Origin: Chamaecyparis obtusa
Taxonomy: Eukaryota; Streptophyta; Pinopsida; Cupressales; Cupressaceae
DNA: 64,000 nucleotides
Direction: 5' to 3'
NCBI GenBank assembly: GCA_027943335.1
Contig: BSBK01009267.1
Location: 808,501-872,500 of the forward strand
Position numbers and translations under genes: made by a program. Below are positions 11,823 to 25,105 of the stretch, piece after piece. Position 1 is the first letter of the stretch. Every line of letters begins with the position of its first letter. The notes beneath the pieces were generated by a model that saw only the letters and a program-made list of their open reading frames with translations, searched no databases and was not told where the DNA came from.

Positions 11823-13545
11823 TTAAATAAGGATACTAACAAGATGATTGAAAGAAAAATGTGAGAGTTGATGAATTTGATGAGAAAAATGATGAAGAAA
11901 ACAAAAAGGAACCAAAAGATTATGATAGATTTACTTATATTGAGCGACCTAACACTTTACCTGAGAACAAGTTGGTGTTATAGAGCAATAGGGTAATGCT
12001 ACTGAGCATCAACCTATACAGACTGAGAATCAAGAAACAGTTACCAATGAAGATCATAATGCTACAATGAGTGAAGAACACAATGAAGAATAAAGAAGTG
12101 AACTTGTACTTGCAAAATATGTAGGGAGAAATCATCCATACAATCAGATTATTAGAGACAAGAAAGTTGTCATGATGACATGAAGTAAGTTCAAAGACAA
12201 CACATGCTTCGTTTGTGAATTTGAACCTAAAACTATTAGAGATGCACTTAAAAATGATGAATGGATTAAATCCATGAAAGAAGAAATTGAACAAATACTA
12301 AAAAACAAAACATGGACATTGGTACCGACACCGAATGATAAAAATGTAATTGGAACCAAATGGATATTCAAAAATAAGTTGAATGAAAATGGAGAAGTCA
12401 CTAGGAATAAAACAAGACTTGTATGTAAATTTTATGCACAAGAGGAAGGTGTTGACTATGGTGAGACTTTTGCACTAGTTGCTAGACTTGAAGGAGTTAG
12501 AATATTGCTTTCTTATGCTTCTTACATAAGATTTAAATTTTATCAGATGGATGTTAAATTTTCATTTCTGAATGGAATACTTGAGGAAGAGGCATACATT
12601 GAACAACCTAATGGTTTTTTTGATCCAAATCAGATTAAAATGGTATGTAAGTTGCACAAAGCATTATATGGATTGAAAAAAGTAGAGAGAGCATGGTATG
12701 AAAGATTACATTCCTATCTTATCAGTATTAGATTTGTTAGAAGTGACAACATCAATTTATACTTGAAAGGTGAAACTGATGATAAGATTCTCATTGCTGA
12801 AATTTTTGTTGACAATATCATATTTGGAGGACATGATAATATATGAAAATCATTTGCTGATGAAATGAGAAAAGAATTTGAAATGTCAATGTTTGGAGAG
12901 ATTAAATTCTTTCTTGGCTTGCAAATTTTACAACAAAGTGTAGGCATATACATTACATAATAAAAGTACATAAAAGAAGTATTGAAGACCTTTGGTATGA
13001 AGGATTCAAAACTGGTTGGAGCACCTATGGTAACCAACTGAAAATTGACAAAGGATGATCAATCAACTAAGGTAAATTAGACACTATACAAAGCAATGAT
13101 TGGTAAGTTGATGTATGTTCTACATAGTAGACTAGATATTACACATGTAGTTGGAATTGTAACAATATTTTTTGCTAATCCTAAAGAATCACATATGACT
13201 GTTGTAAAAAAAAAAATTGAGATACTTAAAGAACACTGAAAACCATGGTTTTTGGTACAAGAAAGAGGGCAATTTTGAACTGAAAGTTTACACAGATGCA
13301 AATTGGGCTGGAAACCATGATGATAGAAAAAGCACTACTAGTAGAGCATTCTTTTTGGGAGAAAGATTAGTTACTTAGATAAGAAAGAAATAAGGATGCA
13401 TTTCTTAGTCCACTACCGAAGTAGAATATATTGTTGCTACTACTAATTGTTCAAACATTTCATGGATAAAACAAATTTTGAAAGGTATGAATGAAGAGAT
13501 CATAGGCCCAGTGATAATGTATTGTGATAACACTTGAGGACTAGA
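11823..13545 (+). pseudogene. Ty1/copia reverse transcriptase and RNase H remnant (3' part of split pol)
   Basis: After the linker (VDEFDEKN) the RT domain is open from 12274 to 12846: NKTWTLVPTPNDKNVIGTKW, EGVDYGETFALVARLEGVR, FYQMDVKFSFLNG, KALYGLKK, and the active-site motif FVDNIIFGG, where the family has YVDDI. The second catalytic Asp is therefore Asn and the enzyme cannot be active. The frame continues with stops through KFFLGLQILQ and KAMIGKLMYVLHSRLDIT, then RNase H (VYTDANWAG near 13290, TTEVEYIVATT near 13410, YCDNT near 13520). After about 13545 the expected C-terminal segment is rearranged. A short tail, KEETKNEIAYQYMKGTSSRP, near 13680-13740 resembles the end of copia pol. Confidence 0.88.
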
Positions 13546-14790
13546 CTAGAGGTCCATCCCCTATCTATCGGTCACTAAGGTGATCAGGAGGTTGCATCAA
13601 CCTATACTTTATTAGAATATTAAATGATGTTGATGCATGATGTTCACACTTTAGGTTTCTTCAGGTTGTGAAAGTTGAAAGAAGAAACAAAAAATGAAAT
13701 TGCATATCAGTACATGAAAGGTACTTCATCTAGACCGAACACCAAAGATAAATATTTTGGCTACTAAAGAGCTATTTTTTTCTTTTTGGCATTGTTGTCA
13801 AAGGGAGAGAAGAATCAATGAAATATCTATCTAAAAGGAAAGAATAAAATAAGGAGAGAAGAACACACATAGAAAGAAGATCAATTCTGTAGGGAGAGAC
13901 TACATGGAGTATTAATGTTGTGTAGTGATTAAACATATTAAATATAAAAGCTAGGGAGAGCGTACCGAGTTACAACATTTTCTTATGGAGTTGTAGAATA
14001 GATGTTTGGTATTCTATGGAATATTTCATATTGTTTTTCCATCAATGCCAAAGTGAGAGATTTATAACCTACAACTGATTGAATGTCATGAAGGAAATTT
14101 TGACAATGGAATGTGTTGGTTCCCCTTCTCTTTCTACTTGTAGGTTTACACTATGATTGAAAACTTAATGTCACTGACTCTATCACCACTCCAAAGTCTG
14201 CAAGGAAAAGGGCCAATTAACAAGGATCAAAGAGATCCTCCTACACTTTGAGAAAAAATGCTTAGGTGGGTATACCCTTGATTCACTTCTTGAAAGGAAT
14301 CACTAAATATTATACATTTATACCCTTTACTAACTAATTTAAAGATTTATCATTTATGTGTATAATTGATGATGATGGACTGCTTCTAGAGAATGGATCA
14401 GTACCTTAACCCAAGGCATAGAGTCATTTAATAACATATATCAACTGAAAACCCTAACTCAAACACACTTGAACTCAAAATAAGTGCTTTTCCTATTACC
14501 CCTCTCACTCCCAAACCTGATCATCAAATTCCTATCTAACCAAGAACTCACTGAAACTACCTTAAAGACTTTAATCCTAACTTTGTTAGGAACTCAAAGA
14601 TAATTCCACAATACTCTTTGTTTACCATATGCTAACTCACTTTGTGACATTAACATATATGAACTCATGATCAAAACAAGAAGACAAACATAAATTTGAG
14701 ATTGGAATTCAAATGTATTCTCATTAAGATTTGTAGAATCAATACATTATCAAGACAACAAAATGCTAGGAGACAAACCCTAGATCCAAG
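13546..14790. other. copia 3' region with repeated polypurine-like tracts, then unassigned DNA
   Basis: The purine runs 'aaagggagagaag' (about 13796), 'aaggagagaag' (13851), 'tagggagagac' (13900) and 'tagggagagcg' (13953) recur at 45-55 bp spacing after the pol remnant. Multiplied polypurine tracts are a known trait of Sirevirus-type copia elements. A further 'gccaaagtgagag' lies at about 14046. No LTR could be bounded. From about 14150 to 14790 nothing coding was recognised. Confidence 0.45.
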
Positions 14791-16450
14791 TGTTAGCACA
14801 AGTAAAATTTCCACGGTTGCAGTATTTTTCTCCATGCCTCTGCAAGTATTTTTCCTATTTTTGGCTAAAACCCTAGGTAAAGTTTTAAAAATCTAGCCAT
14901 TGGGAAAGAAAACCCTGAGTGTGCCTTAGCCCTATTCTAATTTCATGTTACTTTTTCGAGCAACTTAAAATTTCATTAAGACATGTGCTTTATATTTTAT
15001 CAGCATGGCAGCCTTTATTTTCCTAACTTTCCAAGCGCCCAACTTTAATATTTTCCTAAGTCTGTCAGTGTAATTTTTCCTAAGTCTAGCGCTTTAATAT
15101 TTCCTATGTTTTCAGCTTAAGTCTTTTTCTGGGCCAAGCTCTGATAGCATCTTCATCTAACAGTTGGCTTAAGACCGCAAGGGATGTGTCAGATGCATGA
15201 GATTATAAGACAACCATCGATCCTTTTGTGTGACGTAACCTTTTCTTTCATCGGGTCCACTACCAAGTGTGTGCAGTTGGCATTTTCTCATTGGTCCACA
15301 AGGTGATGTGTTGGAACTTGTCACAAGGCTTGGTGTCAAATATTTTGATCAATGGTAGGTGTATGATCACATGGAATATTCTTCCCCCATGTGATCTTGC
15401 CCTTCCCATCCGATTAGATGCCAATGGGTAGTGGGTCCGTTGCCGTGCAAGCACAAATGGCGGTCTCTAGTTGGTCAATGTGGAATATGAGGTGGGGTCA
15501 TTGTCAAAAAGGCCGCTGACTAGGGTAGGACCAATAGTTGGCACATGATCTCATGGGTTGTGTCAGAGCTATGAGATTATGCACTCACTATCCAATTAAA
15601 GGTTTATATGCGGTGAGTCCTTTGTCAGTGATGACTGGGAAAAAGAAACAAATCATGTGTTGACATGTGGCGATTTGTAGGCAGGCCCAGGGGTATCAAA
15701 GTTTTTTGGCGGCTTAGATAAATTGTTTAGCAGGAATGATAAAGTTTTCTGTGTGTTTGCTCATTCATGAAGTATTCTAGCGGAGTTTTAAATCTTTTAG
15801 TGATTACATGAATGTCTATTCACTAAATATCCAAATAAAGTGGTGAAGTTTTAATTTTCTTAGCAAACATGCAATTGTCTTTGGTCATTGATTCGCCAAA
15901 TATACACTACTAAAAAAATGAAGGGTTAAGAAAAGGATCTAGAAAATGAGTGAATGAAGGTTTTTTGCATTCAGGAAATGTAACCCAGAGTTAACATAAA
16001 GACTCAGCGATTCAGCAAAAAGTTTGACCTAACCATGGTTCTAAAAAGTATTAAGTGACTTAGATTTTCTTGCAGTCGCGTATTCAAAAAGTAACATAAA
16101 GGTTAAGGTTTACTGAGAACAGTGGGGCTGTCTAGTGACTCATTGCTGAGGTGTTTTATTGTGATTGGCTGAGCTGGAAAGGGATGCAAACACGTCAGTG
16201 GGCCCGAGAGATTCTAAAGGATGCCAAGATAGAAGATCTAACGGCTGTTTGATGTTCGTATAGAATCTTTTGAGGCTATGCGAACTTACAACAATAGTTC
16301 ATTTAGAACCTTATGAAGAAGTGGGTCCAATATGTCGATTCATTGCTGACGTGCTTTGTTTTCATTGGTTTGAAAATCTAATGATGTGGAAAGTGATTTT
16401 AAAAGGTTTTTGTTGACTATTGTGAGATTCTACGAGCCGCCCGATTTGCC
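14791..16450 (+). repeat. left arm of a long diverged inverted repeat
   Basis: It begins TGTTAGCAC and matches the reverse complement of about 18350-19880 in patches: 'tctagccattgg' plus 'ccctatt.taatt', 'ctcatgggttgtgtcagag' (15554-15572), 'tgttgacat.tgg' with 'caggccca' near 15655-15690, and 'ctcttatttcct'-like blocks. Identity is clearly below 80% by eye. It could be one LTR of a pair of copies in opposite orientation, or the long terminal inverted repeat of a DNA transposon. No matching target duplication was found at 14790/19881. Confidence 0.55.
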
Positions 16451-18349
16451 GGGAATAAAATGCATCAACGGTCATGTTTTAAACTCCAGCCGGTTACCAT
16501 TTTTATTTAAATTCAAATATCCTATAGGGTTTTGCTAGGGTTTTTGAACTAGTGACTCATGAAAAGTGATGTAGTGGCCAGGAATTGAATTCTTCAGTAT
16601 AGATTACAGTTGGGGAAGGATACAGAAGGCATAAATTACAGCTAAAATCTAATTTTCTTTACTATGATGCCGAGCCAAATGAATATCAGTGTTGAATTAT
16701 TGTAGAAGGGTATTCATTGCAGTTTGACAGTGAGATAATAAAATTAGATTTGTTGAAAAGGAGCTAGGGATAGCATTGAAGACATAAAGCATGATGGCTC
16801 ATTTACAAAATGTCTCATCTATTTTAGTAATGTATTAATTATAAACCTTTTGGGGTTGTTGTAAAGGTTTTTTGGGTTAATTTTATTAACCCTAGAATGA
16901 TCGGTTGCTTGTTGCATCTCTTGGTATAAAGGGATTTTCCATGATCATTCTAAGCGATTGGAATTTCAGGTGTTAAAAAGATAGAATTTCTGAAACCCTA
17001 GCTTTTAGTCAAGGATTGTAATTTTTGATATCATTTCATCAAACAATGTAATTTTTGATATCATTTTTGATACAAACCTCAGATCTTTGCTCTCCTTTGC
17101 TCTATTCTTTGAATCTTTAAATCTTTGCATAAGGTTTATATGAATGTATTGATGCTTTGAGTTCCAATCTAAGGTTAGATTAAATATTGCTCAAACTGGA
17201 ATATGTGTTCTTAGAGTTTATTTGGAGGATTCTCATAAGAAGGAAAGATTTGGGATATTTGTGTTTATGTCTAAAGACCAATTTCAGACACCATTGTATT
17301 CATCCTTTTCTTTGATATTTTTCCCCATAGATAAGGTAATGGTCTATATTCTCCTATCTTTGTGTTGAGAAGAGTGATTCAAACCTTATAATCCCAAATT
17401 ATTCAAATTACTACCAATCTTTTACTTTCATTTACATTTATGTATTGTCCTACCTAGTGATGGAGGATCAATGAACAATAGGTTCTTGTTTAGTATTCTC
17501 TCACTGTAATCATCTGTTGAAAGATCCAATAAATAAATAAGGGGTAGAGTTACAACTATTAGTCTGAGTTAATACTATTGGATTAGGTGCACCCACCTTG
17601 GTTTTGCAGAGCTAGAAGTAGAAGAGAGTAGTCTTATCCCTATAGTTGGTCCAATTGCTCATAGATAGCTCACATTTGGAACTAGCCAATCCTTAATATC
17701 CATCATGGGCATATTGGTATCTCATGGAGTGTAAAATCCTATCTGGGAACCAACACCAAGCTCTCCTTGTTCAGTCTTTTACATTGACTATCAACATAAC
17801 ATCAACAACCTTTGGGACCAAAAGACTCGGAACCCCTTTGGATTGAAAGTCTTGGAACCACTAAAAAATCAGAAATCTTACAATATATACCCCTAGTCAT
17901 CTTGGAATCCCCAAAAATTAGGATGCAACAAGCTTCGTATGACTAGGGTTAGGGTTTCACCCACCAGACCAACTAAGATCAATCGGGAATTTATTTTAGG
18001 GGAGAAAAACCAAGCAACCTCAAGAGATCAAATCCAAAAATGATCTTCATTATAGGGAAACTCTAAGAAAGTACTGAAAATCATGAAAACACCATAGTTA
18101 TCAATCTGATCACTCCACCTGCAAAAAGCCTCAAGCAACTGCATACTCACTTTGTCATGGTACAAACATCTACAAATCAATCATCAAGTCTCTGGACCAT
18201 GCTGCAGCAGTCGACAAAATCATTCCTACCAAATCCAACTACTAAAGCATTAAAAACTAGTCCTTCCTGTCACTGGAGACCCTTAAAAAAAAAACAAATC
18301 CTAGAAGAAACGGCTACTTTATGGCGCCGGCAGCATATCAACGATCAAT
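16451..18349. other. spacer between inverted-repeat arms
   Basis: No gene was recognised. A 20 bp block 'tgtaatttttgatatcattt' is duplicated at 17026-17070, and 'ggtataaaggg' near 16921 could be a TATA box of a retroelement LTR. Frames here are short. Confidence 0.4.
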
Positions 18350-19880
18350 ATTTAAATCTGGGCTAACTTTGTATCGTGATCATCTAATCTTCTTATTTCC
18401 CAAGCTTTCTGACTTAACTCAATAGGAATCCTTGGTTTACACTTGGCGAATATGCAACAAAGAATTTTTCTATTCACACAATGAAAATCTTAACCCAAGC
18501 CTAACTCAGTGAATCAACGAACAAAGGAAGAAACTAACCCCGGTCTTTATTCAGCGAACTAGCGACTAAAGGCTTTCTCCAGTTTACTGAATACCTTGGG
18601 CTACTGCCAATTTATTTAGAGACTACATGAACACAGTTTTCACTAAATCACCAAATGACTTGAAGCAACACCATTTTACTTAGTGAATAAGTGAACAAGA
18701 GGAAAATTGTCAGAGCCCACTTATCAGAACTACTAAACTTTAGACCCACACATGGGCCTGCATTGTGCCATCTGTCAACATATTACATGTTGTATCTACC
18801 TAGTCACCACTAACATAGGACCCACTTAATAGCTCTGCGTCACTGAGATCAAATTCCAGATTGACAACTAGTCTCATGCCCTCATGAGCTAAAAGATTTA
18901 TCAGAGTATGTGCCCACCGTCGATCTCTTCCCTCTACCGCTTGAAGAATCTGGCCCCACTGATAGTGTATCCATATCATCACTCTCATCCAATCAAACAC
19001 AAATGAATTAGCAACACTTTGCACCCAAAGTGACTTGGAAAATTGGACCCACCACGATGTCTGCATAAGAACGCTGGAGAATCAGATGGTCAGCGCAAGA
19101 TCTCATAACTCTGACACAACCCATGAGAACTTATGCCAACTGTAGATCTTCTGTAGATGTCAGGGCCCTTTGAGACATGTCGGATACCAGGTCCCACTGA
19201 CAACTGCCAATTCATCAATGCCTCATCCATTAAAATTTGAGCATGTTAGCACTATGTGGCATTTTGGACCCACCTTTTGTTGACCTTGATGCACTGGAAG
19301 ATCGGATGGCTGGCACATGATCTCATAAGCTCCAAAGATTCCATGCACTTTTATGCTAGCCATTGATCTTGAATCTCCTAACTGAGATACTGGGCCCACC
19401 TGACAACATATCCAGATCACTATTCTTCAACCAATAACAAGCCACCACCTTAGCATCTATCTGACAACGGGTCCACATGTATTACCGCTTATGAAGAAGG
19501 CCTAGCATTGAGCGATTCAATGACTAAAGGAAATATTAAACTGTTCGTGGGGTTTCTTAAAATTAGGATATAACTGTCAGGAAATAAGAGACTACGCGAA
19601 CACTTAGTGGCATAGTCACCGAATAAAAGATGTAACCACCAAAGGACTAAGCGAACCAGCGATCGACAGGGAGGATAAAATGCACACATGCATTAAAAAA
19701 TAATTTAGTGGCCCGAAAAGGTAATGACAAATTACAACAGGGCCAAGGCATTTTTAGGGTTTTTCACACCAATGGCTAGAATATGATTTTTTTCTAGGTT
19801 TTCAAGCCAAGGACAAGGAAAATAATGCAGAGGCTAGAGGAAAATAGATAAGGCCATGAAAATTTTTGTAGGTGCTAACA
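18350..19880 (-). repeat. right arm of a long diverged inverted repeat
   Basis: Read on the minus strand it starts TGTTAGCAC at 19880 and follows the order of blocks in the left arm: the tctagccattgg block (around 19770), ctcatgggttgtgtcagag (around 19115-19133), and caggcccatg (around 18750). Short frames in it (for instance on the minus strand at 18800-19066) have no family motif and are not called. Confidence 0.55.
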
Positions 19881-21368
19881 GAATGGATAATTGAAAGACA
19901 ATGATTAATGATCATCAAGCTACTAAAGTGTATGTAAGACAATTAATCAGTTAATGTATTGTCATTGATCTCAACTAGTTTTGACTATACTTATGATGAT
20001 GGTTACAAACATATAAGGAAGGAGAATGGTAAAGGAATGAGATATCTACATGAAGATGAGATGGATAAGAAAGATATGGATATGGTATACATTGGGTAAC
20101 TTATTGATGAGTCTGTGGCATTATGTTGATGACTTGATTGTATTACATGATTCTATTATGTATTAAAGATCGGGATTGAACAAGCTTAAGTGGTTGGTAA
20201 ATAAAGATTTCAGTATACACTGAGAAAGTGTAGTGTATACCGAATACAATATTAACCAAGCTAGTTATCACCAACACATTTTGGTATTGACCAGGTGAAA
20301 GAAATAAATGGAGTTTATAACAACCGATGAAAAATGATGTGCTAGAAAATTGTTTATGATTCCTAAGTAGAAGATAATGTTTGTTATGATGATCAAATGA
20401 ATGAAAAAATTTAAGGAAGATCGGATGAAGGAGAATGAAATGTGTTATTGACACAACTCCTGAGGAAGGTTAAAGCAGAAAAATGAATGGTGAAGAGTAA
20501 TAGGAAAAATCTATGGATGAAAAGAAAATGGTTTATGATGTCTATATAAGGAGACACAAGATTCATTATTGATTCTAGGATTCTTGATGTTGCAGAATAA
20601 TTCACATGAAAAGGATTGCTTTCATGCAACATTGATTAAACTGGTTGAAGACAAAAATGAGAAAAATTGTAGACAACACTGAGCATCAAAGAAAGCATAT
20701 ACCGAGTAGAATAGAGTTGGAGGAAACACTAATGTTGAATTGATTATTGACCAGAGGTATTTTTGAGCTTAGCATAGATCTGAAATCTACAAATCAAGTT
20801 GTATGTGAATCAAATCATCACTTTATTAGATTAAAGATTCCTACAGATAAATCTCTTAACTGAGTGGGACTTAACAGTCTTTATTTTTCAATATGGAATT
20901 TAATGAATCTTGATTATTTTCTTGTTGACCCCATAGTGAATATTTGGTCAAAGGAGAATTGTTAGTGATAAATCCTCTAACTAGGTCACAAATCATAGTG
21001 TGTTTTGTAACCTTAATAGGGTTGGCCCCTAACTGAGCTCACTTTAGAAGAGTAAATTATTTTGGATTACTGGTCCCAGGTGGTTTTTTCCCTAGCAGGG
21101 TTTTCACTTTAAAAATTTATGTGTTATATGTGTTTGGATGTGTTTTTTTAGTTTACTTTACACATTTCTATAACTGGTTAGATTGGTAAACACAATATTT
21201 AATTTACTGGTAACTAGTAGATGAAGAGAAAGGCACAATTGATATTTTATCGAGTTGATTATTTGATTTGAAATTTTTCTTATATACATCTAGGAATATT
21301 TGGGACTGTAGGATAATTGGACTTAACTGATTCACCCCCCCCCCCCCCCCCCCCTCAATTATCTAACA
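19881..21368 (+). mobile_element. LTR-like remnant ending in a poly-C run
   Basis: The right end has the look of a copia LTR end: 'aactgattca' followed by 20 C (21335-21354), then 'tcaattatctaaca', very similar in layout to the end of element A's LTR (gattca, C run, cctaaca). No primer binding site follows; a satellite array begins instead. The left boundary is not defined and the first kilobase shows nothing recognisable, so only the right end is supported. Confidence 0.4.
21335..21354. repeat. 20-base poly-C run
   Basis: An uninterrupted run of C near the right end of the LTR-like remnant. Shorter C runs occupy the same place in both LTRs of element A (near 30009 and 61120). The exact length could be affected by sequencing error. 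Confidence 0.8.
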
Positions 21369-24300
21369 CTATTATGATCTAATTAGACCTATTAGGACCT
21401 ATGATACATTATATGACCCCTTAAGACCTCATTAGAACCACTATGAGCAATATGACCCCTTAAGACCTATTACCACCTAATTAGACCCAATTAGACCTAT
21501 TAGGACCTAATTAGACCCAATTAGACCTATTAGGACCTAATTAGATCCAATTAAACCTTTTAGGACCTAAATCTATTCAATTAAACCTATTATGACCTAA
21601 TTATACCTATTAGGAGCTATGATAGGTTACATGACCCCTTAAGACTCCATTAGACCCACTATGAGTAATATGACCTCTTAAGACCTATTAGCACCTAATT
21701 AAACCTATTAGGATTTAATTAGAACCAATTAGACCTACTAGGACCTAATTATACCCAATTAAACCTATTATTATGTAAAGAGCTACACATTTCTAGGGAA
21801 GAGAAATGAAATCTTTAAGGGGTAGTCGAGAGAGAAAAGGTTGGGTTGGTGCAACCTCTACTAGGCTACCATTGTCCCCTACTATTATATGGGCCAGCAA
21901 CTATAGTTCCTAGGGATGGGTGGGGAAGAGGTTGATTCCCTAAGGTGGGAGGAGTAGTTATAGCCTATTTGTTTGTTGGGCTTGGAAGGGAGTTTCTTTC
22001 CCGCACTTTCCCAACCTTTCTTATAATTCCAGGGTCCCCCCATGGTAACCTTACTTGATGAGACCTATTAGGACCTATGATAAGTTAAATGACCCCACTA
22101 GACCCCACTAAACCCTCTATGAGTAATATGACCCCTTAAGACCTATTAGTGCCTAATTAGACCCAATTAGACCTATTAAGACATAATTATATCCAATTAA
22201 AGCTATTATGACTTAATTAGATCTATTAAAACCTATGATGGGTTATATGACCCCTTAAGACCCCATTAGACCCACTATGAGTAATATGACCCCTTAAGAC
22301 CTATTAGCACATAATTAGACCCAATTAGACATATTAGGACATAATTAGACCCAATTAGACTTATTACGATCTAATTATACTCAATTAAACCTATTATGAC
22401 CTAATTAGACCTATTAGGACCTATGATAGGTTATATGATCCCTTAAGACCACATTAGACCCACTATGAGTAATATGACCCCTTAAGACCTATTAGCACCT
22501 AATTAGACCCAATTAAACCTATAAAGACCTAATTAGACCCAATTAGACCTATTAGGACCTAACTATACCCAATTAAGCCTATTATGACCTAATTAGACCT
22601 ATTAGGACCTATGATAGGTTACATGACCCCTTAAGACCTCATTAGACCCACTTTGAGTAATATGACCCCTGAAGACCTATTAGCACCTAACTAAATATAT
22701 TAGGATTTAATTAGACCCAATTAGACCTATTAGGACCTAATTATACTCAATTAAACCTATTATGACCTAATTATACGTATTAGGACCTATGATAAGTTAT
22801 ATGATCCCACTAGACCCCACTAGACCCTCTATGAGTAATATGACCTCTTAAACTCTATTAGTGCCTAATTAGACCTATTAAGATGTAATTATATCTAATT
22901 AAATTTATTATGATGTAATTAGACCTATTATAGACTATATATCCCCTTACAACCCCATTAGACCCACTATGAGTAATATGACCCCTTAAGGCATATTAGC
23001 ACCTAATTAGAACTAATTAGATCTACTAGGAACTAATTAGACCTATTAGGACCTAACTATACCCAATTAAACATATTATGACCTAATTAGACCTATTAGC
23101 ACCTATGATATGTTACATAACTCCTTAAGACCCTATTAGACCCACTATGAGTAATATGACCCTTTAAGACTATTAGTACCTAAGTAAACATATTAGGATT
23201 TAATTAGACCTAATTAGACCTATTACAACCTAATTAATGATAAGTTATGTGACCCCACTAGACCCTCTATGAGTAATATGACCCCTTAAGATCTCTTAGC
23301 ACCTAATTAGACCCAATTAGACCTATTAAGACATAATTATATCCAATTAAACCTATTATAACTTCATTAGACCTATTAAGACCTATGATAGGTTATATGA
23401 CCCCTTAAGACCCCATTAGACCCACTATGAGTAATATGACCCCTTAAGACCTATTAGCACCTAATTAGACCCAATTAGACCTATTAGGAAATAATTAGAG
23501 CTATTAGGATCAAATTATACCCAATTAAACCTATTATGATCTAATTAGAACTATTAGGACCTATGATAGGTTATATGACCCCTTAAGACCATATTAGACC
23601 CACTGTGAGTAGTATGACCCCTTAAGACCTATTAGCACCTAATTAGACTCAATTAGACCTATTAGGACCTAATTAGACCCAATTAATCCTATTATGACCT
23701 AATTAGACCTATTAGGACCTATGATCTAGGTTATAGGACCCCTTGAGACTCCATTAGACCCGATGTGAGTAATATGACCCCTTATGACCTATTAGCACCT
23801 AATTAAACATATTTAGATTTAATTAGACCCAAGTAGACCTATTAGGACCTAATTATACCCAATTAAACCTATTATGAACTAATTAGACCTATTAGGACCT
23901 ATGATAAGTTATATGACCCCACTAGACCCTCTATGAGTAATATGGCCCCTTAAGACCTCTTAGTGCCTAATTAGACCCAATTAGACTATAAAGACATAAT
24001 TATATCTAGTTAAATATATTATGACTTAATTAGACCTAATAAGACCTATGATAGGTTATATGGCCCCTTAAGACCTCAGTAGACCCACTATGAGTAATAT
24101 GACCGCTTAAGGCATATTAGCACCTAATTAGAACCAATTAGATCTAGTAGGACCTAATTAGACCCAATTAGACCTATTGTGACCTAATTATACCCAATTA
24201 AACCTATTATGACATAATTAGACTTGTTAAAGCCTATGATAGGTTATTTGAAACTTTAAGACCCCATTTAGACCCACTATGGGTAATATGACCCCTTAAG

Positions 24301-24955
24301 ACCTATTAGCGCCTAATTAGACCGAAATAGACATATAGGATTTAATTAGACCAAATTAGACATACTAGGACTTAATTACACCAAATTAATCCTTTTATAA
24401 AATAATTAGACCTAGTAGGACCTATGATAGATTTTTTAACCCTTAAGAGACCATTAGGCCCACTTTGAGTAATATGACCCCTTAAGACCTATAAGCACCT
24501 AATTAGACCCAATTATAACAATTAGGATCTAATTAGACCCAATTAGACCTATTATGACCTAATTACACCCAATTAAACCTATTATGACCTAATTAGACCT
24601 ATTAAAACCTATAATGGTTTATATGACCCCTTAAGACCCCATTAGACCCACTATGAGTAATATGAACCCTTAAGACCTATTAGTGCCTTATTAGACCCAA
24701 TTAGATCTTTTAGGACCTAATATACCCAATTAAACCTATTATGATCTAATTAGACCTATTAGGACCTATGGTAGGTTATATGACCCCTCAAGACCTCATT
24801 AGACCCATTATGAGTAATTTGACCCCTTAAGACCTATTAGCAACTAATTAGATACAATTAGACCTATTAGGACCTTATTAGACCCAATTATACCTATTAT
24901 GACTTAATGATACCTATTACGACATATGATATGTTATATGATAGTATTCAGACTC
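21369..24955. repeat. hierarchical satellite array (short TTAGACCYAA units in 120-190 bp blocks)
   Basis: The array is built from words of about 9-14 bp such as 'acctattagg', 'acctaattag' and 'acccaattag'. They are organised in blocks that each contain 'ctatgagtaatatgacccc' and 'ctatgataggttatatgacc'. The block marker recurs about 18 times between 21440 and 24810 at spacings near 120-190 bp, with length differences that look like gain or loss of short words. The array is interrupted by unrelated DNA at 21773-22057. It has no coding potential. Confidence 0.85.
21773..22057. other. unrelated insert inside the satellite array
   Basis: About 285 bp of more GC-rich DNA replaces the satellite pattern, which resumes on the far side. 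It has no TG..CA ends or inverted repeats that I could define, and no ORF. It contains Pu-rich blocks such as 'ggtggggaagagg'. Confidence 0.5.
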
Positions 24956-25105
24956 CCTAACCCCGGTCCTATCAACCAAGATATCAAGATTTTGTTGCAT
25001 TTGGTCCAAGCTTAACTCTGCATCTGCAACATGAGTAGTTGACACATGTCTCTCTAATGATGAATGCAAGAAACTAACCAAATGAGATGGCATGGAATTA
25101 GTATT
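24956..25105 (-). pseudogene. 3' part of an ORF split by element A
   Basis: On the minus strand this reads without a stop: NSMPSHLVSFLHSS, LERHVSTTHVADAELSLDQM, QQNLDILVDRTGVRESEY. It continues in frame the minus-strand ORF that ends at the other border of element A (61151-61485) once a single 5 bp target copy is kept. The satellite cuts it off on its 3' side. The family was not recognised. Confidence 0.55.

Noticed and set aside
17713..17726. 'ttggtatctcatgg' as a primer binding site
   Set aside because: It departs from TGGTATCAGAGC after seven bases and no LTR end directly precedes it.
21369..24955. Telomere-like repeat
   Set aside because: The unit is TTAGACC/TTAGGACC-like with irregular spacing, not the plant telomere TTTAGGG array.
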